64,000 nt of DNA, taken from positions 310,001-374,000 of the forward strand of contig NZ_JARVSD010000016.1 in assembly GCF_030209445.1 (NCBI RefSeq), given 5' to 3'. This document shows positions 33,393 to 43,802 of the stretch, piece after piece. Numbering within the stretch: the stretch's first letter is position 1; each line of letters begins with the position of its first letter. The notes beneath the pieces were generated by a model. The model ran no database searches. It was not told where the DNA came from and saw nothing but the letters and a program-made list of their open reading frames with translations. Made by a program: the position numbers and the translations under genes. The stretch is from Promicromonospora sp. MEB111 (GTDB lineage Bacteria; Actinomycetota; Actinomycetes; Actinomycetales; Cellulomonadaceae).

Positions 33393-34352
33393 CTACTGGA
33401 AGGCGTCGCGCAGGGATGCGGTGGCCAGCCAGATGGCGTGCTTGGCCGACTCGGTGTCGTGCAACGAGTTCACCATCGCGAAGTCGTGCACGATCCCGCC
33501 GAAACGCGCGTTCGCGGCCTTGACGCCGGCTTCCCGCAGTCGCGCAGCGAACGCCTCGCCCTCGTCGCGCAGGACGTCGGCGCCCGCGGTGATGATCAGC
33601 GTGTCGGGAAGTCCGGCCAGTTCCTCAAGGCTCGCCCGCAGCGGTGATGCGGTGCTCTCGGCGCGCTGCGACTCGTCGGTCGTGTACTGGTCCCAGAACC
33701 ACTTCATACCCTCGCGGCTGAGGAAGTAGCCGACCTCGAACTCCTCGTAGGACTCGGTGTCGAACGCCGCGTTCGTCACCGGGTAGAACAGCACCTGCTT
33801 CAGGAACCGGACATCGCCGCGCGACTTCGCAAGAAGGCCCAGCGCGATCGCCATGTTGCCGCCCACGGAGTCACCGGACACCGCGATCCTGGTGGTGTCC
33901 AGGCCCTTGTCGCCGCCAGCGCTCGTCACCCACTGGGCAGCCGCGTACGACTGCTCGATCGCGATGGGGTACGCCGCCTCCGGCGACCGGTCGTACTCCG
34001 GGAACACGACCGCAGCGTGGGACCCGATCGCGAGGTCACGCACGAGGCGGTCGTGCGTGTGAGCGTTGCCGAACACCCAGCCGGCGCCGTGGACGTACAG
34101 GATCACCGGCAGGTCGCCGTCGGCGCCGACGGGCTTTACGATGCGAAGTCGCACGCTGCCGGTCGGCCCGCCGGTGATCTCGACCCACTCTTCGTCGACG
34201 TCCGGCTTCTCGATCGGGGTGTCCTGCACCGAGTCGACGACCTTGCGGCCCTCCTCCGGCGGGAGCTCGTACAGGAACGGCGGGGCCGACGTAGCGTCGA
34301 CGAAGGCCTGAGCGGCCGGCTCGAGAGCGACGCCCTTGGGGTTTCCAGGCAT
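33393..34352 (-). CDS. HSL-family esterase/lipase (alpha/beta hydrolase)
   Basis: The 319-aa enzyme has the hormone-sensitive-lipase oxyanion motif HGAGWVFG, the nucleophile elbow GDSVGGN, an acid Asp in ITAGADVLRDEG and His in GIVHDFAM. It probably cleaves short acyl esters. The ATG at 34352 is followed by the mature sequence; the upstream frame is not needed. It diverges from the LAL regulator at 34506, with palindromes between. Confidence 0.87.
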   Translation of the reverse strand: MPGNPKGVALEPAAQAFVDATSAPPFLYELPPEEGRKVVDSVQDTPIEKPDVDEEWVEITGGPTGSVRLRIVKPVGADGDLPVILYVHGAGWVFGNAHTHDRLVRDLAIGSHAAVVFPEYDRSPEAAYPIAIEQSYAAAQWVTSAGGDKGLDTTRIAVSGDSVGGNMAIALGLLAKSRGDVRFLKQVLFYPVTNAAFDTESYEEFEVGYFLSREGMKWFWDQYTTDESQRAESTASPLRASLEELAGLPDTLIITAGADVLRDEGEAFAARLREAGVKAANARFGGIVHDFAMVNSLHDTESAKHAIWLATASLRDAFQ

Positions 34353-34457
34353 GGTCCGTCTCCAAACTCGTGACTTCCCTGGCTCCTTGCCAGTCCTCAC
34401 ACTGTGATCGAGACGCTGGGCGCAGGGCATCCGTGGCGTGACGTAGATCGGGGGGCG

Positions 34458-34478
34458 AAGTGTCTAGTGTCGACACTT
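34458..34478. promoter_or_regulatory. Candidate LuxR operator
   Basis: AAGTGTC-N7-GACACTT (34458-34478) overlaps the perfect palindrome AGTGTCGACACT (34466-34477) in the gap between the esterase and the LAL regulator. Confidence 0.55.
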
Positions 34479-34505
34479 TGCCTGCGGGGCGCTTAGTCTG
34501 GCGGC

Positions 34506-37259
34506 GTGTCAGAACGGCCCACACTCGCCCACGACATGGTCGGGCGAACGAACGAACTGAGTCGGCTGAGCAGTTTGGTCGATAGGTCAGATGAAGCCGG
34601 GACGTCCCTGCTCATCCAGGGGGACGCCGGGATCGGCAAGTCCGCGCTTCTGCGAGCCGCGGTTGCAGAAGCAGGGCGATCTGGTTATCGGGTGCTGCGT
34701 TGCACCGGGCTGCAGGACGCGTCCCCGGTTGGGTTTGGCGCGCTCCACGAGCTGTTGCACCCGCTGCTCACCGATCACCTGCCCGCACTGCCGGCCCGCC
34801 AGCGAGAGGCGATCGCCACCGTGTTCTCGCTGGCCGACGGCCCGGCGCCAGACCGGCTCCTTGTGGGAGTAGCCACGCTGGGGCTGCTCGAGGAGGCCGC
34901 CGTGCGGCAGCCCCTGTTCCTCGCCGTGGAAGATCTGCACTGGATCGATGACGCCACCGCGCACACCCTCGCCTTCGTCAGCCTGCGGCTGGAGGGAGCC
35001 CCGGTGTTGATGGTCGCGACGAGCCGCCCGTCGTGGGGAGCTGCGCCCGAACTCGTGATGCCGGTCGAGACGATGTGGGTGGCGCCACTGGATGAAGGTC
35101 CAGCGGCAGAACTCCTGGCTCGGAACGCAGCCGGCCTCCCTGCCGCTGCGCGCAGACGCATACTGCGAGAAGCAGCCGGTAATCCCCTCGCGCTGAGCGA
35201 GCTGTCCGCTGCTCTGCTCGCGCAAACAAATCAGGCAGAGCTGGGTTCGGCGCTGCCGACCACCAGCGCGCTGGAGCGCGCGTTTCTTGCCCAGGCCGCC
35301 GGACTCAACCCGAGCAGTCGCCGTCTGCTGCTGCTCGCCGCGGCGGCGGACGACGCACCCATGGTGGACATCCTTGAGGCGGCGAAGGCCGTCGGCCTGG
35401 GGCTCGACGACCTCGCCCCGTTGGAAGACCGTGGGCTGCTCCGCGTTGTTGACGGCCGGCCGCAGTTCCGGCATCCGCTGCTGCGGGCTTCGGTCCTGGG
35501 GTCCGCATCGACGGCGAGCCTGCAGGGCATGCACGCCGCACTCGCCCATTCGATCCGTGACCCGGCCCGGGCGGTCTGGCACCAGGCAGCTGCCACCTTC
35601 GAACGAGACGACACAGTGGCCGAGGCGATGGAGGACGCCGCTCGCCGTGCTCGTTCGAAGGGTGCGCTGAGCGAGTCTGCTGCCGGCTATCAGCGGGCTG
35701 CGGCCCTCTCGGGGCAGGTGGCAGATCGTGCAAGACGCCTGTCTTGCGCCGCTGATGCGGCCCGGGCGGCAGGTATGGGTGAGGAAGCGCTGGAGATCCT
35801 GAACGAGGCGGACCAGATCGCCACGGAGCCGCAGACGCTCGCCGAACTCGCCACCACACGCATCGCACTCAGCCTGACCACGGGACTGGGCGGTCATCCT
35901 CGTGCCGATTGGACGGCGATCACTTCTCGACTACCGGGCGCGGAGAACGCTGCCCGGCGAGTCCAGATCCTGTGGGGCGCAGCTCTGAACGCTCGAGGAC
36001 GCAACCTCCCCCCGGAGGACTGGCGCCGGCTGGAAGCGCAGATCCGGGCAGTCGACACCGACAGCCCGCTCAAGCCGGTCGCGCTCGCCCTCCTGGCGCC
36101 CCTCGGTCAGGTCGAAGAGGACATCCGGGCTCAGCTGCCCCGGTTGGTCTCCGAACTGCGGCACTTCCCGCTCGGTATGGTCTCGCTCGCGATCGCCGCC
36201 GAGTCGTTGCAGGACCTCGAGACCGCCCTGACGTGCTGGGGCCTGAGCCGTGAACTGTTCCACGAACGAGGAGCACCGGCAGACGAGGCGCAGGCCCTGC
36301 GCGGCCGAGCGTCGCTCCTCCTGCTCCGCGGCCGGATCCGCGAGGGTCTGGCCGACGCCGAGTTCGCTGGCCGCATGGCACGCGACACGACCCAGCCGCT
36401 CATCGAGACCATGTGCGTGGCAACCGTGGCGCGTGCCTATGCCATCCTGGGCGAGCCCGCCGCCATGAACGACGCGCTGGCACGCCTGCGCGAGATCGCA
36501 ACCGCCAACCCACTCGCCATGGCCAACGCGGAATCCCGGTGGGCGACCGGAATCGTAGCGCTCGCCCACAACCACTACCGCGACGCACTCATCGAGTTCA
36601 CCCACATGAGCGTGCACCCCACCCGAGCCCTGTGGGCCATCGCCGACCGCACAGAGGCCGCGGTTCGAGCAGACCGGGTCGACACCATACGGGAGAACGT
36701 GACCGCCGCCGACCAGGCCTCGCGCGCCTACCGCTCTGCCTTCCTCACCTCGCTCGTCGGGCGGAGCAAAGCACTGATCGCCGAGGCCGACGGCGACGCG
36801 GTGGCCGTCGAGGAGCATTTCCGCGGCGCAGTCCGCGCCGGCGAGCTCAGCGAGTCGCCGTTCGAGCTGGCGCGCACCCACCTGCTCTTCGGGGAGTGGC
36901 TCCGGCGAGAGCGACGCCCGGTCGACGCACGCCCTCACCTGAAGAACGCACTGACCGTGTTCGACGCGGTCGGGGCCAAGATGCTCGCCGACCGCGCGGC
37001 GTCAGAGGCGCGAGCCGCCGGCGAAGTGCTCCCCCGACCCGACCAGGGTTCGTGGCCGGCGGTTACCGTCCTGACACCGCAAGAGCTACAGGTCGCACTG
37101 TTGGCAGCGCGCGGGATGACCAATAAAGAGATCGCCGACCGCATCTACCTCTCGCACCGCACCGTCAGCACTCACCTCTACAAGGCCTTTCCCAAGCTCG
37201 GAATCGCCAGCCGTGCGCAGCTCCGTGACGCATTGACCAACGCCGGCCATACGATCTAG
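34506..37259 (+). CDS. LAL-type LuxR-family regulator (ATPase + LuxR HTH)
   Basis: The 917-aa regulator has an N-terminal AAA/STAND ATPase (Walker A QGDAGIGKSALL near residue 40; LFLAVEDLHWIDD Walker B), a long helical TPR-like middle, and a C-terminal LuxR HTH (LTPQELQVALLAARGMTNKEIADRIYLSHRTVSTHL). LAL proteins are ATP- and ligand-dependent activators. GTG start at 34506. The divergent esterase is the obvious target; alternatively it acts on the GntR gene 34 bp downstream. Confidence 0.9.
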   Translation: MSERPTLAHDMVGRTNELSRLSSLVDRSDEAGTSLLIQGDAGIGKSALLRAAVAEAGRSGYRVLRCTGLQDASPVGFGALHELLHPLLTDHLPALPARQREAIATVFSLADGPAPDRLLVGVATLGLLEEAAVRQPLFLAVEDLHWIDDATAHTLAFVSLRLEGAPVLMVATSRPSWGAAPELVMPVETMWVAPLDEGPAAELLARNAAGLPAAARRRILREAAGNPLALSELSAALLAQTNQAELGSALPTTSALERAFLAQAAGLNPSSRRLLLLAAAADDAPMVDILEAAKAVGLGLDDLAPLEDRGLLRVVDGRPQFRHPLLRASVLGSASTASLQGMHAALAHSIRDPARAVWHQAAATFERDDTVAEAMEDAARRARSKGALSESAAGYQRAAALSGQVADRARRLSCAADAARAAGMGEEALEILNEADQIATEPQTLAELATTRIALSLTTGLGGHPRADWTAITSRLPGAENAARRVQILWGAALNARGRNLPPEDWRRLEAQIRAVDTDSPLKPVALALLAPLGQVEEDIRAQLPRLVSELRHFPLGMVSLAIAAESLQDLETALTCWGLSRELFHERGAPADEAQALRGRASLLLLRGRIREGLADAEFAGRMARDTTQPLIETMCVATVARAYAILGEPAAMNDALARLREIATANPLAMANAESRWATGIVALAHNHYRDALIEFTHMSVHPTRALWAIADRTEAAVRADRVDTIRENVTAADQASRAYRSAFLTSLVGRSKALIAEADGDAVAVEEHFRGAVRAGELSESPFELARTHLLFGEWLRRERRPVDARPHLKNALTVFDAVGAKMLADRAASEARAAGEVLPRPDQGSWPAVTVLTPQELQVALLAARGMTNKEIADRIYLSHRTVSTHLYKAFPKLGIASRAQLRDALTNAGHTI

Positions 37260-37293
37260 GACATCGCACACCAGAACAGGAGAAGCCCAAGTC

Positions 37294-37977
37294 ATGGCAG
37301 GCAGCGCCAACGATGGGGTCATCGACAGCAGACCGATCGCCGATCAGGTGCACACGATCATCCGCGAGCGCATCCTGTCCGGGCAGCTGGCGGGCGGGGC
37401 GCCGGTGAAGGACTCGGTTCTCGCCACGGAGCTCGGTGTAAGTCGTGCGCCGGTTCGTCAAGCACTCGATCGGCTGGCGCTGAGCGGACTGGTCATCAAG
37501 CTGCCGAACAAGCCCTGTCGAGTCGTGAGCATCGACCGTGAGTCGCTGTCCGAGCTGCAGCTCCTGCGGTTCGCCGACGAGTCCGCGGCCATCTACTTTC
37601 TCGTGGCGAACCACAGTGATCTCTCGCCGCTGCAGGACAGACTCGAGGCCATCGATCATGCGTCGGAGTCGGGACGGTGGACGCAGATCGCGCAGGCCGA
37701 CCTTGCGTTTCACCGGGAGGTGGTCGCGCTCACTGGCCTTCCGCGCCTCATCAGTCGGATCGATGACATCTTCGACCAGGTGCGCACGTGGCTCAACAGC
37801 ACCGACCCTCCCGAGCTCATCGTCTCCACCCAGTTGCAACGGCACGTCGAGCTCACCGAGCTCCTCCTCGAAGCTCAACGCACCCGAGACCCCCGGCCAG
37901 CGATCACTGCCTGGGAAGCGCATATCCTCGGTGATCGCCGCGAACAGCTTGCCAGCCTTCGGGCCACGGCAAGATGA
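37294..37977 (+). CDS. GntR-family regulator (FadR/FCD subfamily)
   Basis: The 227-aa protein has a winged HTH (SVLATELGVSRAPVRQALDRLALSGLV) and an all-helical FCD ligand domain with a metal-type His pattern (DLAFHREVVAL … QRHVELTELL). FCD regulators sense organic acids. It follows the LAL regulator by 34 bp with its own AGGAGA site. No catabolic gene is adjacent, so the target is unknown. Confidence 0.87.
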   Translation: MAGSANDGVIDSRPIADQVHTIIRERILSGQLAGGAPVKDSVLATELGVSRAPVRQALDRLALSGLVIKLPNKPCRVVSIDRESLSELQLLRFADESAAIYFLVANHSDLSPLQDRLEAIDHASESGRWTQIAQADLAFHREVVALTGLPRLISRIDDIFDQVRTWLNSTDPPELIVSTQLQRHVELTELLLEAQRTRDPRPAITAWEAHILGDRREQLASLRATAR

Positions 37978-38155
37978 CCTCCGTGCTCAACGAAGTTCAC
38001 TGGCCTGGACCAGGCGAACAGCTCCGCCGCCGCTCCTGCAACGTGCGGAACTGCTTGCGGGTAGTTGCTGAGCAACACCTGGTGGGCTGAAACGGTGGTT
38101 CAGCGCTACGCCGCGCAGCGAACCAGTACGGCGCCTGGCGGGCCTGGCCGTCTGG

Positions 38156-39477
38156 TCAGCCTGCCAGGATCACCGCCAGGGTCCGGTCCGACCGCCGCGT
38201 GATGGTCGCCACTGTCGTGGCCAAAGCCAGCACGAGGCAAACCCCGACGAGGAGCCCCGCGACGCCCCAGGCCAACTCGGGCGCCACACGCACACCTGCG
38301 CCCGCGAGCAGCAGGCTCGTGCCGCCGCTGACGACGGTCGCGATCACCGTGGCGAGCAGCGCGGCGGAGACGACCAGGATCAGTGTCTCGAACAGCGCGA
38401 CGCGGGTGGAAAAGGCCCGTCCCGCTCCCGCGACGGTGAGCAGCGCACGGTCCCGTTCACGCACGCGGCTCGCCATCAGGAGCCCGGCAGCGGCGCCCGT
38501 GACCGCCAGCACGGTGGGGCCGCCGAGCAGGATCGCGAGCGGTCGAGGGTCCCCGGACCCGCCGCCGGTCGCGGCTGCGACCGTCTGCTGCCCGGCCAGG
38601 AAGGTCCAAGGCAGTCCGATCGCGACGAGGAAGGCGGTGATCGCGGCGCTGCTGCGGTAGGGGTCGTCGACGACTGCCGCACGAGCGAGCGCCCACGAGA
38701 GCGAGAGCCGGTCCGGTACCAGCCGGGTCCACGACCGGACGAAGCCCGGCGCGAACAGAGCAGAGGTCACGCTCGTGGCGGCGACCAGCACCGGACCGAT
38801 CAGCACGGCCTGCGCGGCACCGGTTGCGAGGGACCGCGGAATAGCGAGCATCATAGAAACGGCAACCGCGGTCAGAGATACCCCGACCGCGACGCGGCTC
38901 CAGGTGCGGACATCGTGTCGGCGCGAGCGTCGCAGCAGCGCGAGCGGCGCGGTCTGCGACGCCCGCCGGACCAGCGGGACCGCTGCGACGACGGCGACAA
39001 GTACCGCGCACGCCGCAGCGAGCGCAGCCGATACCCAGGACAAGGTGGGCCGAGTGGTGTCGAGGCCGCTCGAACCGTGCAGCAGAAACCGCACGACAGC
39101 AGGACACACTGCTACGGCTGCGGCCGTCCCGACCGCGGTGGCCAGCACCGCCACGATGGCAACCTCGACGAGGAGCAGACGGGCCGTCTGGGCAGGCACC
39201 ATCCCCACGAGCGCCCAGAGCGCAAGCCTCTGCCGGCGCAGCTCGATCACGGTGCGTACCGCCGACGCCAGAACTGCCAGCACGCTGACGAGTGTCAGGA
39301 CGATGACGGTGCCGGTGATTGCCAGCAGCGCGAGCCTTTCGGTGGCCTGCAAGCGCCATGCCGTCTCAATCAGGGTCGCGGGGATGCCCGCTGCCAGTCC
39401 TGCCGCGACAAGGACGCCGAAAGTGCCGGTCCATACGCGGCGGTCCTCGACAAGGTCCGACCAAAGGAGTGCGACGG

Positions 39478-39481
<4 letters not shown>
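38156..39481 (-). CDS. FtsX-like ABC exporter permease (MacB type)
   Basis: This is a 441-aa membrane protein with about eight helices in two FtsX-like halves (VLTLVSVLAVLASAVRTVIELRRQRLALWAL; MASRVRERDRALLTVAGAG). Its ATG overlaps the ATPase stop (ATGA). With the ATPase it forms an exporter-like or lipoprotein/peptide-transducing ABC system; the substrate is unknown. Confidence 0.88.
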
Positions 39482-40230
<749 letters not shown>

Positions 40231-40615
40231 GGTCCAGGAGGATTCCGGATCTGCGACGGGCAGGCATCCGTCCGATGACGTATCTGACACGGTCAGTGTG
40301 GGTATCGAGCACCCTCGTTGACGAGGGAGCACCGCGTTGCAGGACGTCACGTCTGCCCAGCGCCGGCTGATGGCGGGCAGTAACGACCTTCGGTTGCGCG
40401 ATTTCCCCCGGACTCGTTCTGCTGTGGCGCCCACCGGAGTCTCCTGCTGTGCAACCTCAGGAGGAAGTTTGGACATCGTGATCGACCGCGATCTCTTCCT
40501 CACCGTCTGACGCCGGCGATCTCCAGACATCAGATGCCGCCGGACCCCAGAGGAGCACCTCAGGCACCGCCGATCATCTCGCTGACTCGTCCCGACCCCG
40601 CGTACCGTCTCGGGT

Positions 40616-41269
40616 ATGACTCCGGAGGAACACCTGCGGCAGGTCGACCCGATTCTCGGACAGGTCATGGACGAGATCGCCCGCGGTGGCGCCGGCGCGC
40701 CGCCCGGGCTGCCGCCTGATCCGGAGTCCTTGCGCGATCCGGACATCCCCAAGGACGGCTATGGCGTACTTGTCCGCGCGATCGTGAGCCAGAACATCTC
40801 GGGCTACGCGTCGCGGTCGATCTTCCGCAAGCTGAAGGAGCGGCACGGTGATCGCCTGCCGACGCCGCAGGAGCTGCTCACAGAGGATCCCGAGGAACTG
40901 CGCACGGGAGCTGGCCTGTCCCACGGGAAGATGACGTCGCTGCGCTCGCTCGCCGAGTGCATGCTCTCCGGTGCTCTCGACCTCGACCGGCTGCAGGAGC
41001 TGCCCGACGACGAGGTCATCGCGAAGCTCGACGTGGTCAAGGGCATCGGCATCTGGACCGCCGACATGTTCCTGGTCTTCCATCTCCGCCGCCCGGACGT
41101 GCTGCCCGTGGGTGACCTGGAACTACGCCGGGTCGTCGCCAAGGTCTACGGCCTGCCGAAAGCGCCTACCCCCGCCGAGCTCACACGCATCGCCGAGGCG
41201 TGGCGGCCATACCGGACGCTCGCGTGCTTATACCTCTGGCAGCTGGCGGAACAAGCCCCTCGCTTGTGA
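40616..41269 (+). CDS. HhH-GPD DNA glycosylase (AlkA-like)
   Basis: The 217-aa base-excision enzyme has the substrate-binding helix VLVRAIVSQNISGYA, the helix-hairpin-helix LDVVKGIGIWTADMFLVF and the catalytic Asp in LPVGDLELRR. This matches the DNA-3-methyladenine glycosylase II core without the N-terminal Ada or AlkA extra domain. It stands alone. Confidence 0.9.
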   Translation: MTPEEHLRQVDPILGQVMDEIARGGAGAPPGLPPDPESLRDPDIPKDGYGVLVRAIVSQNISGYASRSIFRKLKERHGDRLPTPQELLTEDPEELRTGAGLSHGKMTSLRSLAECMLSGALDLDRLQELPDDEVIAKLDVVKGIGIWTADMFLVFHLRRPDVLPVGDLELRRVVAKVYGLPKAPTPAELTRIAEAWRPYRTLACLYLWQLAEQAPRL

Positions 41270-41391
41270 GGCGCGCTCCCGAACCTCGGCTCTCCCCCAG
41301 CGGTCTGGCACCCGTACCCCGGCTCACGCGCCGGGCGCGACCTCCGCACCTTCCAGTTAGGTCACGAACTCACGTCTGGTTCCTGGATGGG

Positions 41392-42177
41392 TCAGAGCGT
41401 CTCGGGCAGGCCGCCGTCGACCGCGTAGTTGCTGCCCGTGACGTTGGCGGTCCGGGGACTGGCCAGCAGCACCGCTAAGTCCGCCACCTCGCGTGGGGTC
41501 GTGAACCTTCCGGTCGGGATCCCGGCAACAGCGTCGGCCGCGACTGCGGCGGGGTCCTTGCCGGTCGCCTGCGCGACGGTCTCGGCCACGCCGTCGTGCC
41601 CCAGCCACAGACCGGTTTCCACCGGCCCTGGGCTGATGGTGTTCGCGCGCACACCGCGGGGTCCGAACTCCTTGGAGATCGACTTGGAGAAGTTCGACAG
41701 TGCCGCCTTGGCCGCGCTGTAGTCGATCACCGAAGGGTCTGGCAGGACCGCGTTGACCGAGCTGATCGTCACGATGCTCGATGCCGGACGCTTCATGAGC
41801 TCAGGCAGGGCCGCACGGGTAGCACGGACTGCGGACATCAGGTTGAGGCTCAGCGCCCAGTTCCAGTCGGCGTCGCTGACCTCCAGGAAACCACTGGTTC
41901 GAGGCCGCACCCCGCCGACGTTGTTGACCAGGATGTCGAGCTGACCGAACCGTTCTACGGCCGCCTCCACCATCGCCGTCGGACCGTCCTCTGCCGTGAC
42001 ATCGACCAGGAAGGGCGTCACGCCCGTCGCAGCCAGCGCTTCCAGCTCGGGGGTCAGGGTCCGGGCGACCGCAACGATCTTCGCGCCCTCCCGCGCGAGA
42101 CCGTCCACGATGGCCAGCCCGATTCCCCGGCTGGCACCCGTGACGATGGCAACCTTGTCGTTCAACCCGAGGTCCAT
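41392..42177 (-). CDS. SDR-family oxidoreductase
   Basis: The 261-aa classical SDR has TGASRGIG, NNVGG, Ser in IVTISSVNA and YSAAK. The insertion WLGHDGVAETVAQATGKDPAAV before the C-terminal SNYAVDGG is typical of 3-oxoacyl-ACP reductase-like SDRs of unknown substrate. The ribosome site GAGAGGA precedes it. Monocistronic. Confidence 0.87.
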   Translation of the reverse strand: MDLGLNDKVAIVTGASRGIGLAIVDGLAREGAKIVAVARTLTPELEALAATGVTPFLVDVTAEDGPTAMVEAAVERFGQLDILVNNVGGVRPRTSGFLEVSDADWNWALSLNLMSAVRATRAALPELMKRPASSIVTISSVNAVLPDPSVIDYSAAKAALSNFSKSISKEFGPRGVRANTISPGPVETGLWLGHDGVAETVAQATGKDPAAVAADAVAGIPTGRFTTPREVADLAVLLASPRTANVTGSNYAVDGGLPETL

Positions 42178-42682
42178 GGCGTCATTCCTCTCGTTCGTGC
42201 ACGCACTTGCCCCGAAAGAACCGGGACCTGACGACCTGGGAGTTCACGGACGCGTCCGGTGTGGGGTTTGGTAACAGGAACTTCTCTGATTCCGTCAACC
42301 GGACCAGGCGCCGGCTCGTGCTCGTGTCCGGGAAACCCCATTGCCCAGTGCCGGGCCCCTACCCCGTGTCCGGGCCATCGTTTGTGCCTGCGCCTCCTGC
42401 TCGTGCTGAGCATAGGCCGACCCGCAGCCCGGGGCTTGTAGTCCTTCAGGCTCGATTCATCAGGAGCCGGGCCGCATCGCTGGGGAGCGATCCAAGAACC
42501 ACGAGCATTCTCTGGACAGCGGACCGGCGTGGGGCCGCCGCCCGCAAGGTCTGGCGGCAGGACGGCGAGAATCACCCGCACACCATCGACGAGTACTGGA
42601 TGGCTGATGCTGGGACGACGCACTGGTCAGGCGCCTTGGGATCAGTTTGCTTCAGACTGGTGGTGAGGAGAAGGGACGTCGC
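42178..42682. other. Gene-free stretch
   Basis: Frames here lack start sites and recognisable motifs. The last 20 bp hold the ribosome site GAGGAGAAGGG of the next gene. No repeats or strong hairpins seen. Confidence 0.45.
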
Positions 42683-43798
42683 GTGCACACACTGGCTGAG
42701 GTGGGACCGGCTGTGCTGGCGGGGATGGGGGTTCCTGGGGGCGCCAACGGGCTCGGGCTGCCGGGAGCACGGAAGGTGTGCCTGCTGGTGGTGGACGGGC
42801 TGGGGTGGGAACTGCTGCGGGCACATACTCGGGACGCGCCGTTCCTGGCGTCCTTGATGCAGGCGCCGATCGCCTCGGGGTTTCCCTCGACGACTGCGAC
42901 GAGTCTCGCGTCGCTCGGGACCGGGCGGCTGTCGGGAGAGCACGGCGTGGTCGGGTACACGTTCGCTGTCGACGGCGAACTGCTCAACGCGTTGGGATGG
43001 CACAGGCAGGGAGAAGGGCTGGACCTTCGGGACCGACTCGTGCCTGAGAAGGTGCAGCCGGAGCGGACCGTGTTCGAGCGGGCCGTCGAGGCCGGGGTGC
43101 CGGTGCAGCTGGTAACGCCACGGGAGATCGAGGCGAGCGGCCTGACCCGCGCCGTACTGCGAGGTGGCCAGGTGCGAGGGGTGCACGCACTGGGTGACCT
43201 GATCAGCCAGGTGCTGCACGCGCTGCGGGAGCACGACCGGATCCTTTGCTACGCCTACCACGCGGATCTCGACGGCCTCGGTCACGGCTACGGCCCGGGC
43301 AGCGACGCGTGGTGTTACCAGCTGAGCGTGATCGACCACGTCGCGGCGACGATCGCGAACGGGCTTCCGCCCGACGCGATGCTGGTCATCACCGCCGATC
43401 ACGGGATGGTCACCGCGGGCGAGCAGGATCGGATCGACTTCGACACCGAGCCCGACCTCCGGGACGGCGTGAGGATGCTCGGCGGCGAGGGCCGCGTGCG
43501 CTACCTGTACGTCGAGGCCGGAGCGGTGGACGAGGTCGTCGACAACTGGCGTGGAGTGCTCGGCGACCGGGCCCAGGTGCTGCGGCGGCAGCAGGCGATC
43601 GACCAGGGCTGGTTCGGGCCGCGCGTCGCCGACCGGGTGTTGCCCCGCATCGGCGACGTCGTGGTGGCGGCGCAGGGATCGTCGGTCGTGGTCCGGTCGA
43701 AGGCCGAGGCGCGGCTGAGCCGGTTCGTCGGTCATCACGGTTCGCTGAGTGACGCGGAACGGCTCGTCCCTCTGCTGGTCGCGGCGAACGGGAGCTGA
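42683..43798 (+). CDS. Alkaline-phosphatase-fold nucleotide pyrophosphatase/phosphodiesterase
   Basis: The 371-aa metalloenzyme has the metal ligands of the AP superfamily: Asp in LLVVDGLGWE, the nucleophile Thr in SGFPSTTATS, Asp and His in ADLDGLGHGYG, DH in TADHGM and His in VGHHGSLS. PSTTATS is the NPP/PglZ-like motif, so phosphodiester or pyrophosphate cleavage is likely. No signal peptide. The GTG at 42683 was chosen for the GAGGAGAAGG site. RecQ starts 4 nt after its stop. Confidence 0.87.
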   Translation: MHTLAEVGPAVLAGMGVPGGANGLGLPGARKVCLLVVDGLGWELLRAHTRDAPFLASLMQAPIASGFPSTTATSLASLGTGRLSGEHGVVGYTFAVDGELLNALGWHRQGEGLDLRDRLVPEKVQPERTVFERAVEAGVPVQLVTPREIEASGLTRAVLRGGQVRGVHALGDLISQVLHALREHDRILCYAYHADLDGLGHGYGPGSDAWCYQLSVIDHVAATIANGLPPDAMLVITADHGMVTAGEQDRIDFDTEPDLRDGVRMLGGEGRVRYLYVEAGAVDEVVDNWRGVLGDRAQVLRRQQAIDQGWFGPRVADRVLPRIGDVVVAAQGSSVVVRSKAEARLSRFVGHHGSLSDAERLVPLLVAANGS

Positions 43799-43802
43799 CA
43801 CG

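Noticed and set aside
38064-38076. GTTGCT-G-AGCAAC inverted repeat between convergent genes as a terminator
   Set aside because: A single-base loop cannot form a stable hairpin; left unassigned.
40312-40327. CCCTCGT-TG-ACGAGGG as an operator
   Set aside because: Short and GC-rich; likely chance in this composition, no second copy nearby.
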